Shown: piece by piece, positions 1 to 7,293 of the stretch | How positions within the stretch are numbered: position 1 is the first letter of the stretch | Layout of the letters: each line of letters begins with the position of its first letter | Assembly: GCA_017849555.1 (NCBI GenBank) | Contig: JAFIGU010000110.1 | Span: 1-64,000 of the forward strand | DNA length: 64,000 nt | DNA from: Sphingomonas sp. | GTDB lineage: Bacteria > Pseudomonadota > Alphaproteobacteria > Sphingomonadales > Sphingomonadaceae | Direction: 5' to 3' | Translations under genes and position numbers: made by a program | Notes under the pieces: model-generated | Seen by the model: the letters and a program-made list of their open reading frames with translations, nothing else | Database searches by the model: none | What the model was told of the DNA's origin: nothing

Positions 1-35
1 ACCCCCTTTCCATACCCGACGCTCTTCCGGTCGCG

Positions 36-1391
36 TCACATGCTCGAAATGCAGGTCGGCGCTACCCTCGCTCCCGCGCGCGGCGCTTCATCCCTCAGCG
101 TCTCGGCCATATCGGCGGCCAGCGCGCGATAATGTTTGAGGCCGAGGCAGACGAATAACAGGGTCGGAAGGCCGATAATCACCACGAACCCGCTCAGCGC
201 CACGCCGATCGCCTTAGGCGTGCCCATCCAGTCGGTCGCCGCGCCGATCAACGGCGGCCCGAGCAGCGGGCCGACCAACGTGATCACGGTGTTGAAGATC
301 GCCACCGAACGGCTGCGCATCTCGCCCGGCGTGATCATCTGCAACGCCGCCGGACCGCCGGCGGTGGCGGCGGATTTGCCGATGAAGGCGATGAACATCG
401 CCACCACCGCCCATTGCGCCGAGGGCATGATCGGATAGAGCGCGCTCGCCGGCACGGTGATGAACAGGCCGAGGATCAGCACGCGCATCGCGCTATCCTC
501 CTTGCCCTTGCCCAAGGCGTTGCTCGCCCACAGCGCCAGCGCGGTGCCGATCGGGCCGGCGGTGAAATAGAACAGCCCCGTCACCGCGCCGATTTCCGCG
601 ACGTTCCAGCCATAGACGCGCTGGAACAGCGGCACGTTCCACAAGGTCAACGTGCTCATCGCGAAGTTGCACGTCGCGCCCAGCGTCACCACGCCGAACC
701 CGCGCCAACGCTGGAGCATGTAGCGCAGCGCGCTCGCCTGCGGCCCCTGTTGCGGCGCGAGCCGCTCGGTGCGCGCCGGCTCGCGCACCGTCAACATCAG
801 CAGCGCGAACAGCAGCCCCGGAATGCCGACGAGGAAGAAGGCGAGCTGCCACGGCTCGAAACTGCCCAGCCCGAACAAGTGCATCGGCCCGCTGTCGTGC
901 AGGGCCGAGACGAGATAGCCGCCCAACAGGAACGCCAGCCCCGCGCCGAGATACGGCCCGGCCATATAAAGACTGATCGCCCGCGCACGCTCCCTGCGGT
1001 TGAAATAATCGCTGATCATCGAGACCGAGCAGGGGCTGACCACCGCCTCGCCCAACCCCAGCCCGAAGCGGAAGAAGAGCAGCGGGAGGAAGCTCATCGC
1101 AAAGCCGCTCATCGTCGTCATCATGCACCAGATGACGATGCCGGCGACGAGCAGCCATTTGCGGCTCGTGCGGTCGGCGAGCAGCCCGAGCGGGATCGTC
1201 ACCAGCACGTTGAACGTCGAAAAGGCCGGCCCCATCAATAGCCCGACCTGAAAGTCGCTCAGGTCCATCGCCTTTTTGATCGGCTCGACCAGCAGCGACA
1301 AGATGTAGCGATCGAAATAGGAAAGAACGAAGACCAGCAGCAGCAGGACGACGACATACCAACGGTATAATGCTCCCGTGCGCTGTTCCAC
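36..1391 (-). CDS. MFS transporter (spinster/ACS-like)
   Basis: This is an inner-membrane major facilitator of 451 residues, the usual size for a 12-helix MFS protein. Helix 1 (about 11-29) leads into the D-R-Y motif seen in many organic-anion symporters, and the loop between helices 2 and 3 carries the MFS A-motif as GLLADRTSRK (about 69-78). A glycine-rich helix 5 segment (about 144-160) is also typical. The start is GTG, preceded by AAGGGA. The gene lies 42 bp downstream of the methyltransferase gene and is probably co-transcribed with it. The substrate is not visible; the neighbouring monooxygenase operon suggests a small organic acid, which is inference. Confidence 0.9.
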   Translation of the reverse strand: MEQRTGALYRWYVVVLLLLVFVLSYFDRYILSLLVEPIKKAMDLSDFQVGLLMGPAFSTFNVLVTIPLGLLADRTSRKWLLVAGIVIWCMMTTMSGFAMSFLPLLFFRFGLGLGEAVVSPCSVSMISDYFNRRERARAISLYMAGPYLGAGLAFLLGGYLVSALHDSGPMHLFGLGSFEPWQLAFFLVGIPGLLFALLMLTVREPARTERLAPQQGPQASALRYMLQRWRGFGVVTLGATCNFAMSTLTLWNVPLFQRVYGWNVAEIGAVTGLFYFTAGPIGTALALWASNALGKGKEDSAMRVLILGLFITVPASALYPIMPSAQWAVVAMFIAFIGKSAATAGGPAALQMITPGEMRSRSVAIFNTVITLVGPLLGPPLIGAATDWMGTPKAIGVALSGFVVIIGLPTLLFVCLGLKHYRALAADMAETLRDEAPRAGARVAPTCISSM

Positions 1392-1433
1392 CGGCGTCCC
1401 TTCTTCCCGTAAAATATTTGTTATATTGAGATA

Positions 1434-2639
1434 CTATAGCGGCAAACTGCTGCCGAAGACGTACCAGCCGCCCTTGCCGTGCCGCGGCCGGCCGGGCTCG
1501 TCCCAGCCGAAGGCGTGGTGGCGATCGGGATAGGCGTTCACGTCGGGCAGGATCTGCGCGAAGCTGCGCGCGCGATCGAACCCGGCCGCCTCCATCAACG
1601 CGATCGGATCCTGCGCGCGAAAGGCGGTGTAGAAGGGCTCGTTGTTATTGTCGGTATCCCAGTTCCAGAAATAATCTTCCCAGGCATCGACAAGGCCGGT
1701 CGCGGGCAATTCCTGATGCACCATCATCCCGCCGGGGCGCAGCAGCCGGCGGCATTCCGCGAGCACCTTGCGCGTCGCCTTCACCGGGATCTCGTGGAAG
1801 AAGAAGCTCGAGACGATCAGATCGAAATAACCGTCGGGGAAATCCAGCGCTTCGGCATTCTGCTGGCTGAAATGAACCTTTATCCCCTCATGTTCGGCGA
1901 CCGCATGACCCCAACGCAGCAACGGCGCGGCGAGATCGACGCCATAGGCCTCCACGCCGGGAAACGCCTCGACATAAGGAATCAGATTCTTGCCCGACGA
2001 GGTGCCGAGATCGAGGATCCGCAGCGGGCGGAAATCGGGCCGCTCATGCTTGATGCAGCGGCTGATCACCCGCGCCACCCCACCCCAGCTGCGGTGGCTC
2101 ATCGTCGCCGAAAAGACCCGTGCGCCGAGGCTGACGACCGCGCCCTGCGCAACATCGTCCTCGACCCATTCACTGTGGAAGCACCCCGGGGTGAGATGCA
2201 CGTCGAGCGTGGTGAGATAGCGCGGCATCTCCAGCGCCGGATCGAGCCGCAGCGAGCCGCCGGCCGGGTTGCGCGCCGCCGCCTCGCGCGAAACCTCGAT
2301 CATCTCGGGCAGCGCGCGTTCGATGCTGTCCTGCACCGAGAGGAAGCACATCTCCTGCGCGTTATAGCGTAGCGTGGAATAGAAACGATAGGACGCCTCG
2401 CGCTTCATCGCGCGCTCGATCGCCAGCGCATCGTCGAGCGCCTCGCCCTTCGCCGCGCGCTGCGGCTTCACGCGCGCGTCGAAATCGCGCTTGAGCATCT
2501 CGGGCATGTCCTGGATCGCAAAGCGGCGCAGCGCGCTGCAGAAACGCTGGCGTCCGCGCTCCTCCAGCGTCGGTCGGGCGAGCGCCTCGATATCGGGGAT
2601 CACCGAATTGCGTCGATCCAGCGGCGCGTTGGAAGCCAT
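1434..2639 (-). CDS. Class I SAM-dependent methyltransferase
   Basis: A predicted cytoplasmic methyltransferase of 401 residues. The S-adenosylmethionine-binding motif I is ILDLGTSSG at about 209-217, followed by an acidic residue at the end of strand 2 (GVDL, about 233-236), a motif like NAEALDFPDGYFDLIVS (about 261-277) and the post-motif RLLRPGG (about 298-304). The first 190 residues form a helical extension of unknown role that probably shapes the substrate pocket. The ATG at 2639 is chosen because GGAGGG lies 7 bp upstream; a longer frame to 2711 has no ribosome site. The gene diverges from the monooxygenase operon and reads into the MFS gene. Substrate unknown. Confidence 0.85.
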   Translation of the reverse strand: MASNAPLDRRNSVIPDIEALARPTLEERGRQRFCSALRRFAIQDMPEMLKRDFDARVKPQRAAKGEALDDALAIERAMKREASYRFYSTLRYNAQEMCFLSVQDSIERALPEMIEVSREAAARNPAGGSLRLDPALEMPRYLTTLDVHLTPGCFHSEWVEDDVAQGAVVSLGARVFSATMSHRSWGGVARVISRCIKHERPDFRPLRILDLGTSSGKNLIPYVEAFPGVEAYGVDLAAPLLRWGHAVAEHEGIKVHFSQQNAEALDFPDGYFDLIVSSFFFHEIPVKATRKVLAECRRLLRPGGMMVHQELPATGLVDAWEDYFWNWDTDNNNEPFYTAFRAQDPIALMEAAGFDRARSFAQILPDVNAYPDRHHAFGWDEPGRPRHGKGGWYVFGSSLPL

Positions 2640-2708
2640 GTCACATCCCTCCTGCCGGCACCTGCCGTCAGCGTCCCGTTGCAACCTTTCGTTCCCTCGC
2701 CCTCTGGA

Positions 2709-2736
2709 CAACAGGCGCTTAAGGCTGTTGAATAGT
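2709..2736. promoter_or_regulatory. Inverted repeat in the divergent methyltransferase/monooxygenase region
   Basis: CAACAG (2709-2714) and CTGTTG (2725-2730) form an inverted repeat with a 10-bp spacer, midway between two divergent starts (2639 and 2783). The right arm runs into TGTTGAATAGT (2726-2736), an 11-mer that recurs at 26866-26876 upstream of the arylsulfatase gene. The AT-rich bases that follow (to about 2756) probably hold a promoter. Which regulator binds is unknown. Confidence 0.35.
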
Positions 2737-2782
2737 CTTATATCTAGTACAAATGAGATTGCAAGGGAGGCCGGCGAGAGGG

Positions 2783-3970
2783 ATGAAGCGGGTGTTGATA
2801 GCGGGGGCCGGGCCGGTCGGCCTGACGGCAGCGCTGTTGCTGCTGCGGCGCGGCATTGCGTTCACGCTGCTCGAACAGGCGGAGGCGCTGCCCGACGATC
2901 TGCGCGCCTCGACCTTCCACCCGCCGACGCTCGACATGCTCGCCCGGCTCGGGGTGGCGGACGCGCTGATCGCGAAGGGGCTGGTCAGCCCGACGTGGCA
3001 GATTCGCATGCATCCCAGCGGCGAGCGCGCAATATTCGATCTCGCCGCGATCGGCGATGCCACCGCGCATCCCTATCGCCTGCAATGCAAGCAATCGGTG
3101 CTGTGTCGCATCCTGCTCGATGAGGTCCGCGCGCAGGGCGGCGACGTGCGGATGGGCATGGCGGTCGAGGATGTCGCGCAGGACGACGATGGCGTGTCGG
3201 TCATCGCGCGCGACGCAGCCGGGGGATTGCATCGCTTCGACGGCAGCTTCCTGATCGCCGCGGACGGTGCGCGCAGCGTGGTGCGCGGCAAGCTCGACCT
3301 CGCGTTCGAGGGCAAGACTTATCCCGAGACGACGATCCTCGCGACGACGCGCTTCCCGTTCCACGATCACCTGCCGGGGCTGTCGAACGTCAATTACGTG
3401 TGGAAGGAAAACGGCACCTTCAGCCTGTTGCGGCTGCCCGATCTGTGGCGCTGCAGCCTTTATCCCGATGGCGACGAGACGATCGAGGACGCGCTGGAGC
3501 CCGCCAGCATCGCGCGCAAACTGCAGGAGATTGCGCCCAATCCGGACGGCCATGTGGTCGATGAGATTCGCCCCTATCGCATTCATATGCGGATCGTGGA
3601 CGATTATCGCCACGGCCGCATCCTGCTTGCCGGCGACGCGGCGCACGTCAATTCGCCCTCGGGCGGGATGGGGATGAACGGCGGGATTCACGACGCGCAC
3701 GAGCTGGTCGCGACGCTTGCCGCGGTGTTCGACGGCCGGCCGATCGCGCATCTCGATCGCTATACGCGCCGCCGGCGCCCGATCGCGCTGCAGGAGATAT
3801 TGACCCAGGCCGACCGCAACCGCGCGCGAATGCAGGAGCGCGATCCGGCGAAGCGCCGCGCGATGCTCGCCGCGCTCCAGCGCACCGCCGGCGATCCGGC
3901 CGAGGCGCGCGCGCATCTGCTCCGCACCTCGATGATCGACGGCCTGCGCAAGGCCGCCGAAATCGCATGA
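2783..3970 (+). CDS. FAD-dependent monooxygenase (UbiH/MhpA type)
   Basis: A single-component flavin hydroxylase of 395 residues, the normal size for this family, which uses NAD(P)H and O2 to hydroxylate aromatic or related substrates. The N-terminus is a Rossmann GAGPVG (8-13), the DG motif is IAADGARSVVR (158-168), and the second FAD motif is AGDAAHVNSPSGGMGMNGG (283-301). ATG 2783 is preferred over an upstream in-frame start at 2753 because it sits right before the Rossmann strand and follows GGGAGG/GAGAGG. It is the first gene of an operon; its stop overlaps the next start (ATGA at 3967). The substrate cannot be read from the sequence. Confidence 0.88.
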   Translation: MKRVLIAGAGPVGLTAALLLLRRGIAFTLLEQAEALPDDLRASTFHPPTLDMLARLGVADALIAKGLVSPTWQIRMHPSGERAIFDLAAIGDATAHPYRLQCKQSVLCRILLDEVRAQGGDVRMGMAVEDVAQDDDGVSVIARDAAGGLHRFDGSFLIAADGARSVVRGKLDLAFEGKTYPETTILATTRFPFHDHLPGLSNVNYVWKENGTFSLLRLPDLWRCSLYPDGDETIEDALEPASIARKLQEIAPNPDGHVVDEIRPYRIHMRIVDDYRHGRILLAGDAAHVNSPSGGMGMNGGIHDAHELVATLAAVFDGRPIAHLDRYTRRRRPIALQEILTQADRNRARMQERDPAKRRAMLAALQRTAGDPAEARAHLLRTSMIDGLRKAAEIA

Positions 3971-4737
3971 CCCCCGCGACCTATGATTATGGCCGCGCGG
4001 GGGTGATCGGGATCGGCACGCCGCAGGCCAACCCCACGGTCGAGGCGGAGATGCGCGTGCTGATGCCCCCCGCGGTGCTGGTCGCGGTCACGCGGCTGAC
4101 CAGCACCGCGGATCAGTCGATCGATCGGCTGCGCGATTATCTCACACATCTCGATCGCGCGCTGGCGCAATTCGATACGCTGCGCCCCGCGGCTTATGGC
4201 TTCGCCTGCACCGGTTCCTCCTATCTGATCGATCGCGACCGCGAGCGCGCATTGATCGAGCGGCTGGAGGCACGGTTCGGCTATCCGATCATCACCGCCA
4301 CCGATGCGATCCACGCCGAATTGCAGCGATCGGGCGCGACGCGCATCGCGCTCGCCTCGCCTTATCCGCCCGCTTTGGCCGATGCCGCCGCACTTTTCTG
4401 GCGCGCGCGCGGCTATGACGTCGCCGAGGTCCGGCGCATCGAGACCGGCAGTGCAGACACACGGAGTATCTATGCGCTGGGCAGCGCCGATGCGCGCCCG
4501 ATCGCGACTACGCTTGCCGCGCGCGATGTCGATGCGGTGCTGCTGAGCGGGACCGGCATGCCCTCGCTCGCCCTGCTCGCCGATCCGCCGCCGGGCGCCC
4601 CGCTGCTTTCCTCGAACCTGTGCCTCGCGCGCAGCCTGTGCCGTCAGCTCGGGCTGGCGGAACCCGATCCGATCGACTGGCACCCGCGTCTCACCGCGGC
4701 GCTCACCCCATCCAACGAAGGACATTCCCCGCAATGA
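3967..4737 (+). CDS. Asp/Glu racemase-fold enzyme (maleate isomerase/arylmalonate decarboxylase-like)
   Basis: A 256-residue protein, the size of maleate isomerase and arylmalonate decarboxylase. The N-terminal half has the GIGTPQANPTVEAEM region and the first catalytic cysteine in ACTGSS (C81). The site where the second catalytic cysteine is expected reads LLSGTGMPS, with Gly195 in place of Cys. Maleate isomerase and racemases use two cysteines, and arylmalonate decarboxylase keeps only the second, so keeping only the first is unusual. The start overlaps the monooxygenase stop and the stop overlaps the dehydrogenase start, so the three proteins are probably made together. Role inferred: isomerisation or decarboxylation of a ring-cleavage or dicarboxylate intermediate. 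Confidence 0.75.
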   Translation: MTPATYDYGRAGVIGIGTPQANPTVEAEMRVLMPPAVLVAVTRLTSTADQSIDRLRDYLTHLDRALAQFDTLRPAAYGFACTGSSYLIDRDRERALIERLEARFGYPIITATDAIHAELQRSGATRIALASPYPPALADAAALFWRARGYDVAEVRRIETGSADTRSIYALGSADARPIATTLAARDVDAVLLSGTGMPSLALLADPPPGAPLLSSNLCLARSLCRQLGLAEPDPIDWHPRLTAALTPSNEGHSPQ

Positions 4738-6203
4738 CTATTCACGCGACAGCGATCATCGATGCCGAGCGCATCGCCGGCACCGGCAGGCCGATCGAGG
4801 TGGTCGACCCGTCGACCGAGGCGGTGATCGCCGAGGTCGCGGAGGCGGACGACGCGCTGGTCGACCGCGCGGTCGCCTCCGCCCGCGCCGCGTTCGAGCG
4901 CGGCGAGTGGAGCCGCGCCAGCGTCGAGCAACGTCAGGCGGTGCTGCGCGCCTGCGCCGATGCGATCGACGCCGCGGCGGACCGCATCGCCGATGTGGAA
5001 TGCGCCAATACCGGCATCCCCTACGCGCAGGTCCGCAACGGCCAGGTGGTGCGCGCGGCGGGCAATTTCCGCTTCTTCGCCGATTATATCGGCCAGATGA
5101 CCGCGGAACTGTACGAGCAGGATCCGCAATATCTCACTTATGTGCGGCGCGAGCCGGTCGGCGTCGCCGCGCTGATCTCGCCGTGGAATTCGCCGCTCGC
5201 GCTCGGCTCGATGAAGGTCGCCTCGGCGATCGCGTTCGGCAACAGCTGCGTGCTCAAGCCCGCGGAACAGGATCCGCTCGGGCTGACGATGCTGATCGAG
5301 GCGATCCAAAGCGGGGGGCTGCCCGCCGGGGTGGTCAATCTCGTCAACGGCTTCGGCGCAAGCGTCGGCGACCGCCTGGTGCGTCATCCCGACGTGGATT
5401 GCGTCTCGTTCACCGGCGGCACGCGCACCGGCAGGATCATCATGTCGGCCGCGGGCGCCAATCTGAAGCCGTCGGTCATGGAATTGGGCGGTAAATCGGC
5501 CAATATCATCTTCGACGACGCCGATTTCGAGGCGGCGCTGGACGGCGCGCTGATCGGCATCTTCAGCAACAACGGCCAGCAATGCCTTGCCGGATCACGC
5601 GTGCTGGTGCAGCGCCGGATCTACAAGCAATTCGTCGAGGCGTTCGTCGAGCGCACGCGCAAGGTGCGGGTGGGCGATCCGCGCGACGCCGCGACCGAGA
5701 TCGGCCCGCTCGCGACGCGCCAGCATTATGCGCATGTGATGAGCTTCGTCCCCGCGATCGGCGATAGCGGCGCGCGGATCCTCGCCGGCGGCGGCCGCGC
5801 GCCGGGGTTCGAGCGCGGTTTCTATTTCCAGCCGACGATCGCCGAGGTCGAATCCAACGCGCATCGCTTGTGCCAGGAGGAGATTTTCGGCCCGTTCGCC
5901 GCGATCATGCCGTTCGACAGCGACGAGGACGCCTATCGCATCGCCAATGAATCGCGCTTCGGGCTGGTCGGCTATGCCTGGTCGCGCGACATCGCGCGGG
6001 TGATGGAGGCGCAGGAACGGATCTCGGCCGGCACGATCTGGTGCAACACCCCGATGTTCCGCGATTTGCGCGCGCCGTTCGGCGGTTTCCGCGAATCCGG
6101 GGTCGGCGCCGAGGGCGGGCGCGCGGCGGAAGCATTCTACACGCGCCAGAAAGCGGTGAGCATCCCGCGCCGCCCGCTCAATCTGCGCAAGCTGGGGGCC
6201 TGA
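4734..6203 (+). CDS. NAD(P)-dependent aldehyde dehydrogenase
   Basis: A 489-residue aldehyde dehydrogenase of standard length that oxidises an aldehyde to its acid. All family hallmarks are present: the oxyanion Asn in SPWNSP (N152), the cofactor lysine in LKPAEQ (K175), the Gly motif SFTGGTRTG (225-233), the general base in MELGGKSAN (E250) and the nucleophile in NNGQQCLAGSR (C284). The ATG at 4734 overlaps the preceding stop (ATGA) and AAGGA lies upstream; a frame open to 4620 is only read-through of the previous gene. It is the third gene of the operon, and its aldehyde is presumably produced by the two genes before it. Confidence 0.93.
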   Translation: MTIHATAIIDAERIAGTGRPIEVVDPSTEAVIAEVAEADDALVDRAVASARAAFERGEWSRASVEQRQAVLRACADAIDAAADRIADVECANTGIPYAQVRNGQVVRAAGNFRFFADYIGQMTAELYEQDPQYLTYVRREPVGVAALISPWNSPLALGSMKVASAIAFGNSCVLKPAEQDPLGLTMLIEAIQSGGLPAGVVNLVNGFGASVGDRLVRHPDVDCVSFTGGTRTGRIIMSAAGANLKPSVMELGGKSANIIFDDADFEAALDGALIGIFSNNGQQCLAGSRVLVQRRIYKQFVEAFVERTRKVRVGDPRDAATEIGPLATRQHYAHVMSFVPAIGDSGARILAGGGRAPGFERGFYFQPTIAEVESNAHRLCQEEIFGPFAAIMPFDSDEDAYRIANESRFGLVGYAWSRDIARVMEAQERISAGTIWCNTPMFRDLRAPFGGFRESGVGAEGGRAAEAFYTRQKAVSIPRRPLNLRKLGA

Positions 6204-6206
6204 ACC

Positions 6207-6698
6207 ATGTCGACCGACCTGCACGAAGAGCTGACCGATTATCTCGACGCCTATTTCGCGGCGTGGAATCGCTACGACGTCGCCGCGATGCGCGCCTTGT
6301 GGGACGAGAGCGAGGAAAAGGCGCTCTATCTCGCCGAGGAATGCGAGCCGCATATCGGCTGGGAGGCGATCCTCGGCTATTGGGGCGTCGATCGCTCCAA
6401 GGCCGAACGGCTGCTGACATGGCGCGATCTCCATGCGGTACAGGCCGGCGCGGATGTCGCGATCGCTTTCTTCCACGCCAATTGGAGCACCTATCTGCCC
6501 GGCAACCGGCTCTATCCCAAGCCGTTCGGTGGCCCGGTGCGGATCAGCATGACATTGCGGCGGACGGCCGAGGGCTGGCGCGCGATCCATTATGTCGAAT
6601 GCCCGCTTGCGTCGCTGATCCAGCTGCGCAAGGCGCATGAGGACGCCGTCGACCCCGCGCTCCACGCGCGGCTCGCGGCGAAGGGGATCACCTATTGA
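6207..6698 (+). CDS. NTF2-like (SnoaL-type) protein
   Basis: A 163-residue protein with the cone-shaped NTF2/SnoaL pattern: an N-terminal helix with YFAAWNRYDVAAMRALW (about 14-30), then alternating strands ending in RRTAEGWRAIHYVECP. Members are enzymes (isomerases, dehydratases) or small subunits of oxygenases, and the fold alone does not tell which. The gene starts 3 bp after the dehydrogenase stop and ends at the start of the peroxidase gene, so it is an operon member. Function unknown; a role in processing the operon's substrate is inference. Confidence 0.75.
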   Translation: MSTDLHEELTDYLDAYFAAWNRYDVAAMRALWDESEEKALYLAEECEPHIGWEAILGYWGVDRSKAERLLTWRDLHAVQAGADVAIAFFHANWSTYLPGNRLYPKPFGGPVRISMTLRRTAEGWRAIHYVECPLASLIQLRKAHEDAVDPALHARLAAKGITY

Positions 6699-6709
6699 AG
6701 GATTCATCG

Positions 6710-7255
6710 ATGAGCACGGACATCCAGAATATTTCCGTCACGACGATCGACGGCAAACCGGCATCGCTCGCCGATTATGCCGGATCGGTCGCGCTGGTCG
6801 TCAATGTCGCCTCGAAATGCGGGCTCACCCCGCAATATGACGGGCTCGAAAAGCTTTATCGCACCTATCAGGACAAGGGCCTCGTCGTCCTCGGCTTTCC
6901 GGCCAACAATTTCCTCGCGCAGGAACCGGGCAGCGAGGAGGAGATCCTTCAATTCTGCACCACCAGCTATGACGTGACCTTCCCGATGTTCGCCAAGATC
7001 AGCGTCGCGGGCGAGGATCGCCATCCGCTCTATGCGGCACTGGTCTCGGCGCGACCGGCGCGCACCGGCGGCGCGGCGATGCGCGAGCGGTTGGCGTCGA
7101 AGGACATCCCGATCTACCCCGAGCCGGAAGTGCTTTGGAATTTCGAGAAGTTCCTCGTCGGCAAGAACGGCGAGGTGCTCGCCCGCTTCAGCCCCGACAC
7201 CGCGCCCGAGGATCCCGCGCTCACCGCCGCGATCGAAAGCGCGCTGGCGGCATAA
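6710..7255 (+). CDS. Glutathione peroxidase-family thiol peroxidase
   Basis: A 181-residue peroxidase of usual length. The catalytic cysteine is in NVASKCGLTPQY (about C34), the second motif is GFPANNFLAQEPGS and the third is WNFEKFLVG. The tetrad glutamine normally in the NQF motif is Asn here (NNF), a substitution I believe also occurs in other proteobacterial members. ATG 6710 is chosen because AAGGA lies 7-8 bp upstream; an in-frame TTG at 6695 overlaps the previous stop but has no ribosome site. It closes the operon and probably detoxifies peroxide, perhaps from uncoupled flavin monooxygenase; the link is inference. Confidence 0.9.
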   Translation: MSTDIQNISVTTIDGKPASLADYAGSVALVVNVASKCGLTPQYDGLEKLYRTYQDKGLVVLGFPANNFLAQEPGSEEEILQFCTTSYDVTFPMFAKISVAGEDRHPLYAALVSARPARTGGAAMRERLASKDIPIYPEPEVLWNFEKFLVGKNGEVLARFSPDTAPEDPALTAAIESALAA

Positions 7256-7262
7256 CGCGATC

Positions 7263-7293
7263 GGGGAGGCGTGAATCGCCTCCCCACCCTTTT
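7263..7293 (+). terminator. Rho-independent terminator
   Basis: GGGGAGGCG (7263-7271) pairs perfectly with CGCCTCCCC (7277-7285) around a 5-base loop TGAAT, followed by ACCCTTTT. It lies 8 bp after the peroxidase stop and abuts the autotransporter stop on the other strand, so it separates two convergent units. Confidence 0.85.
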
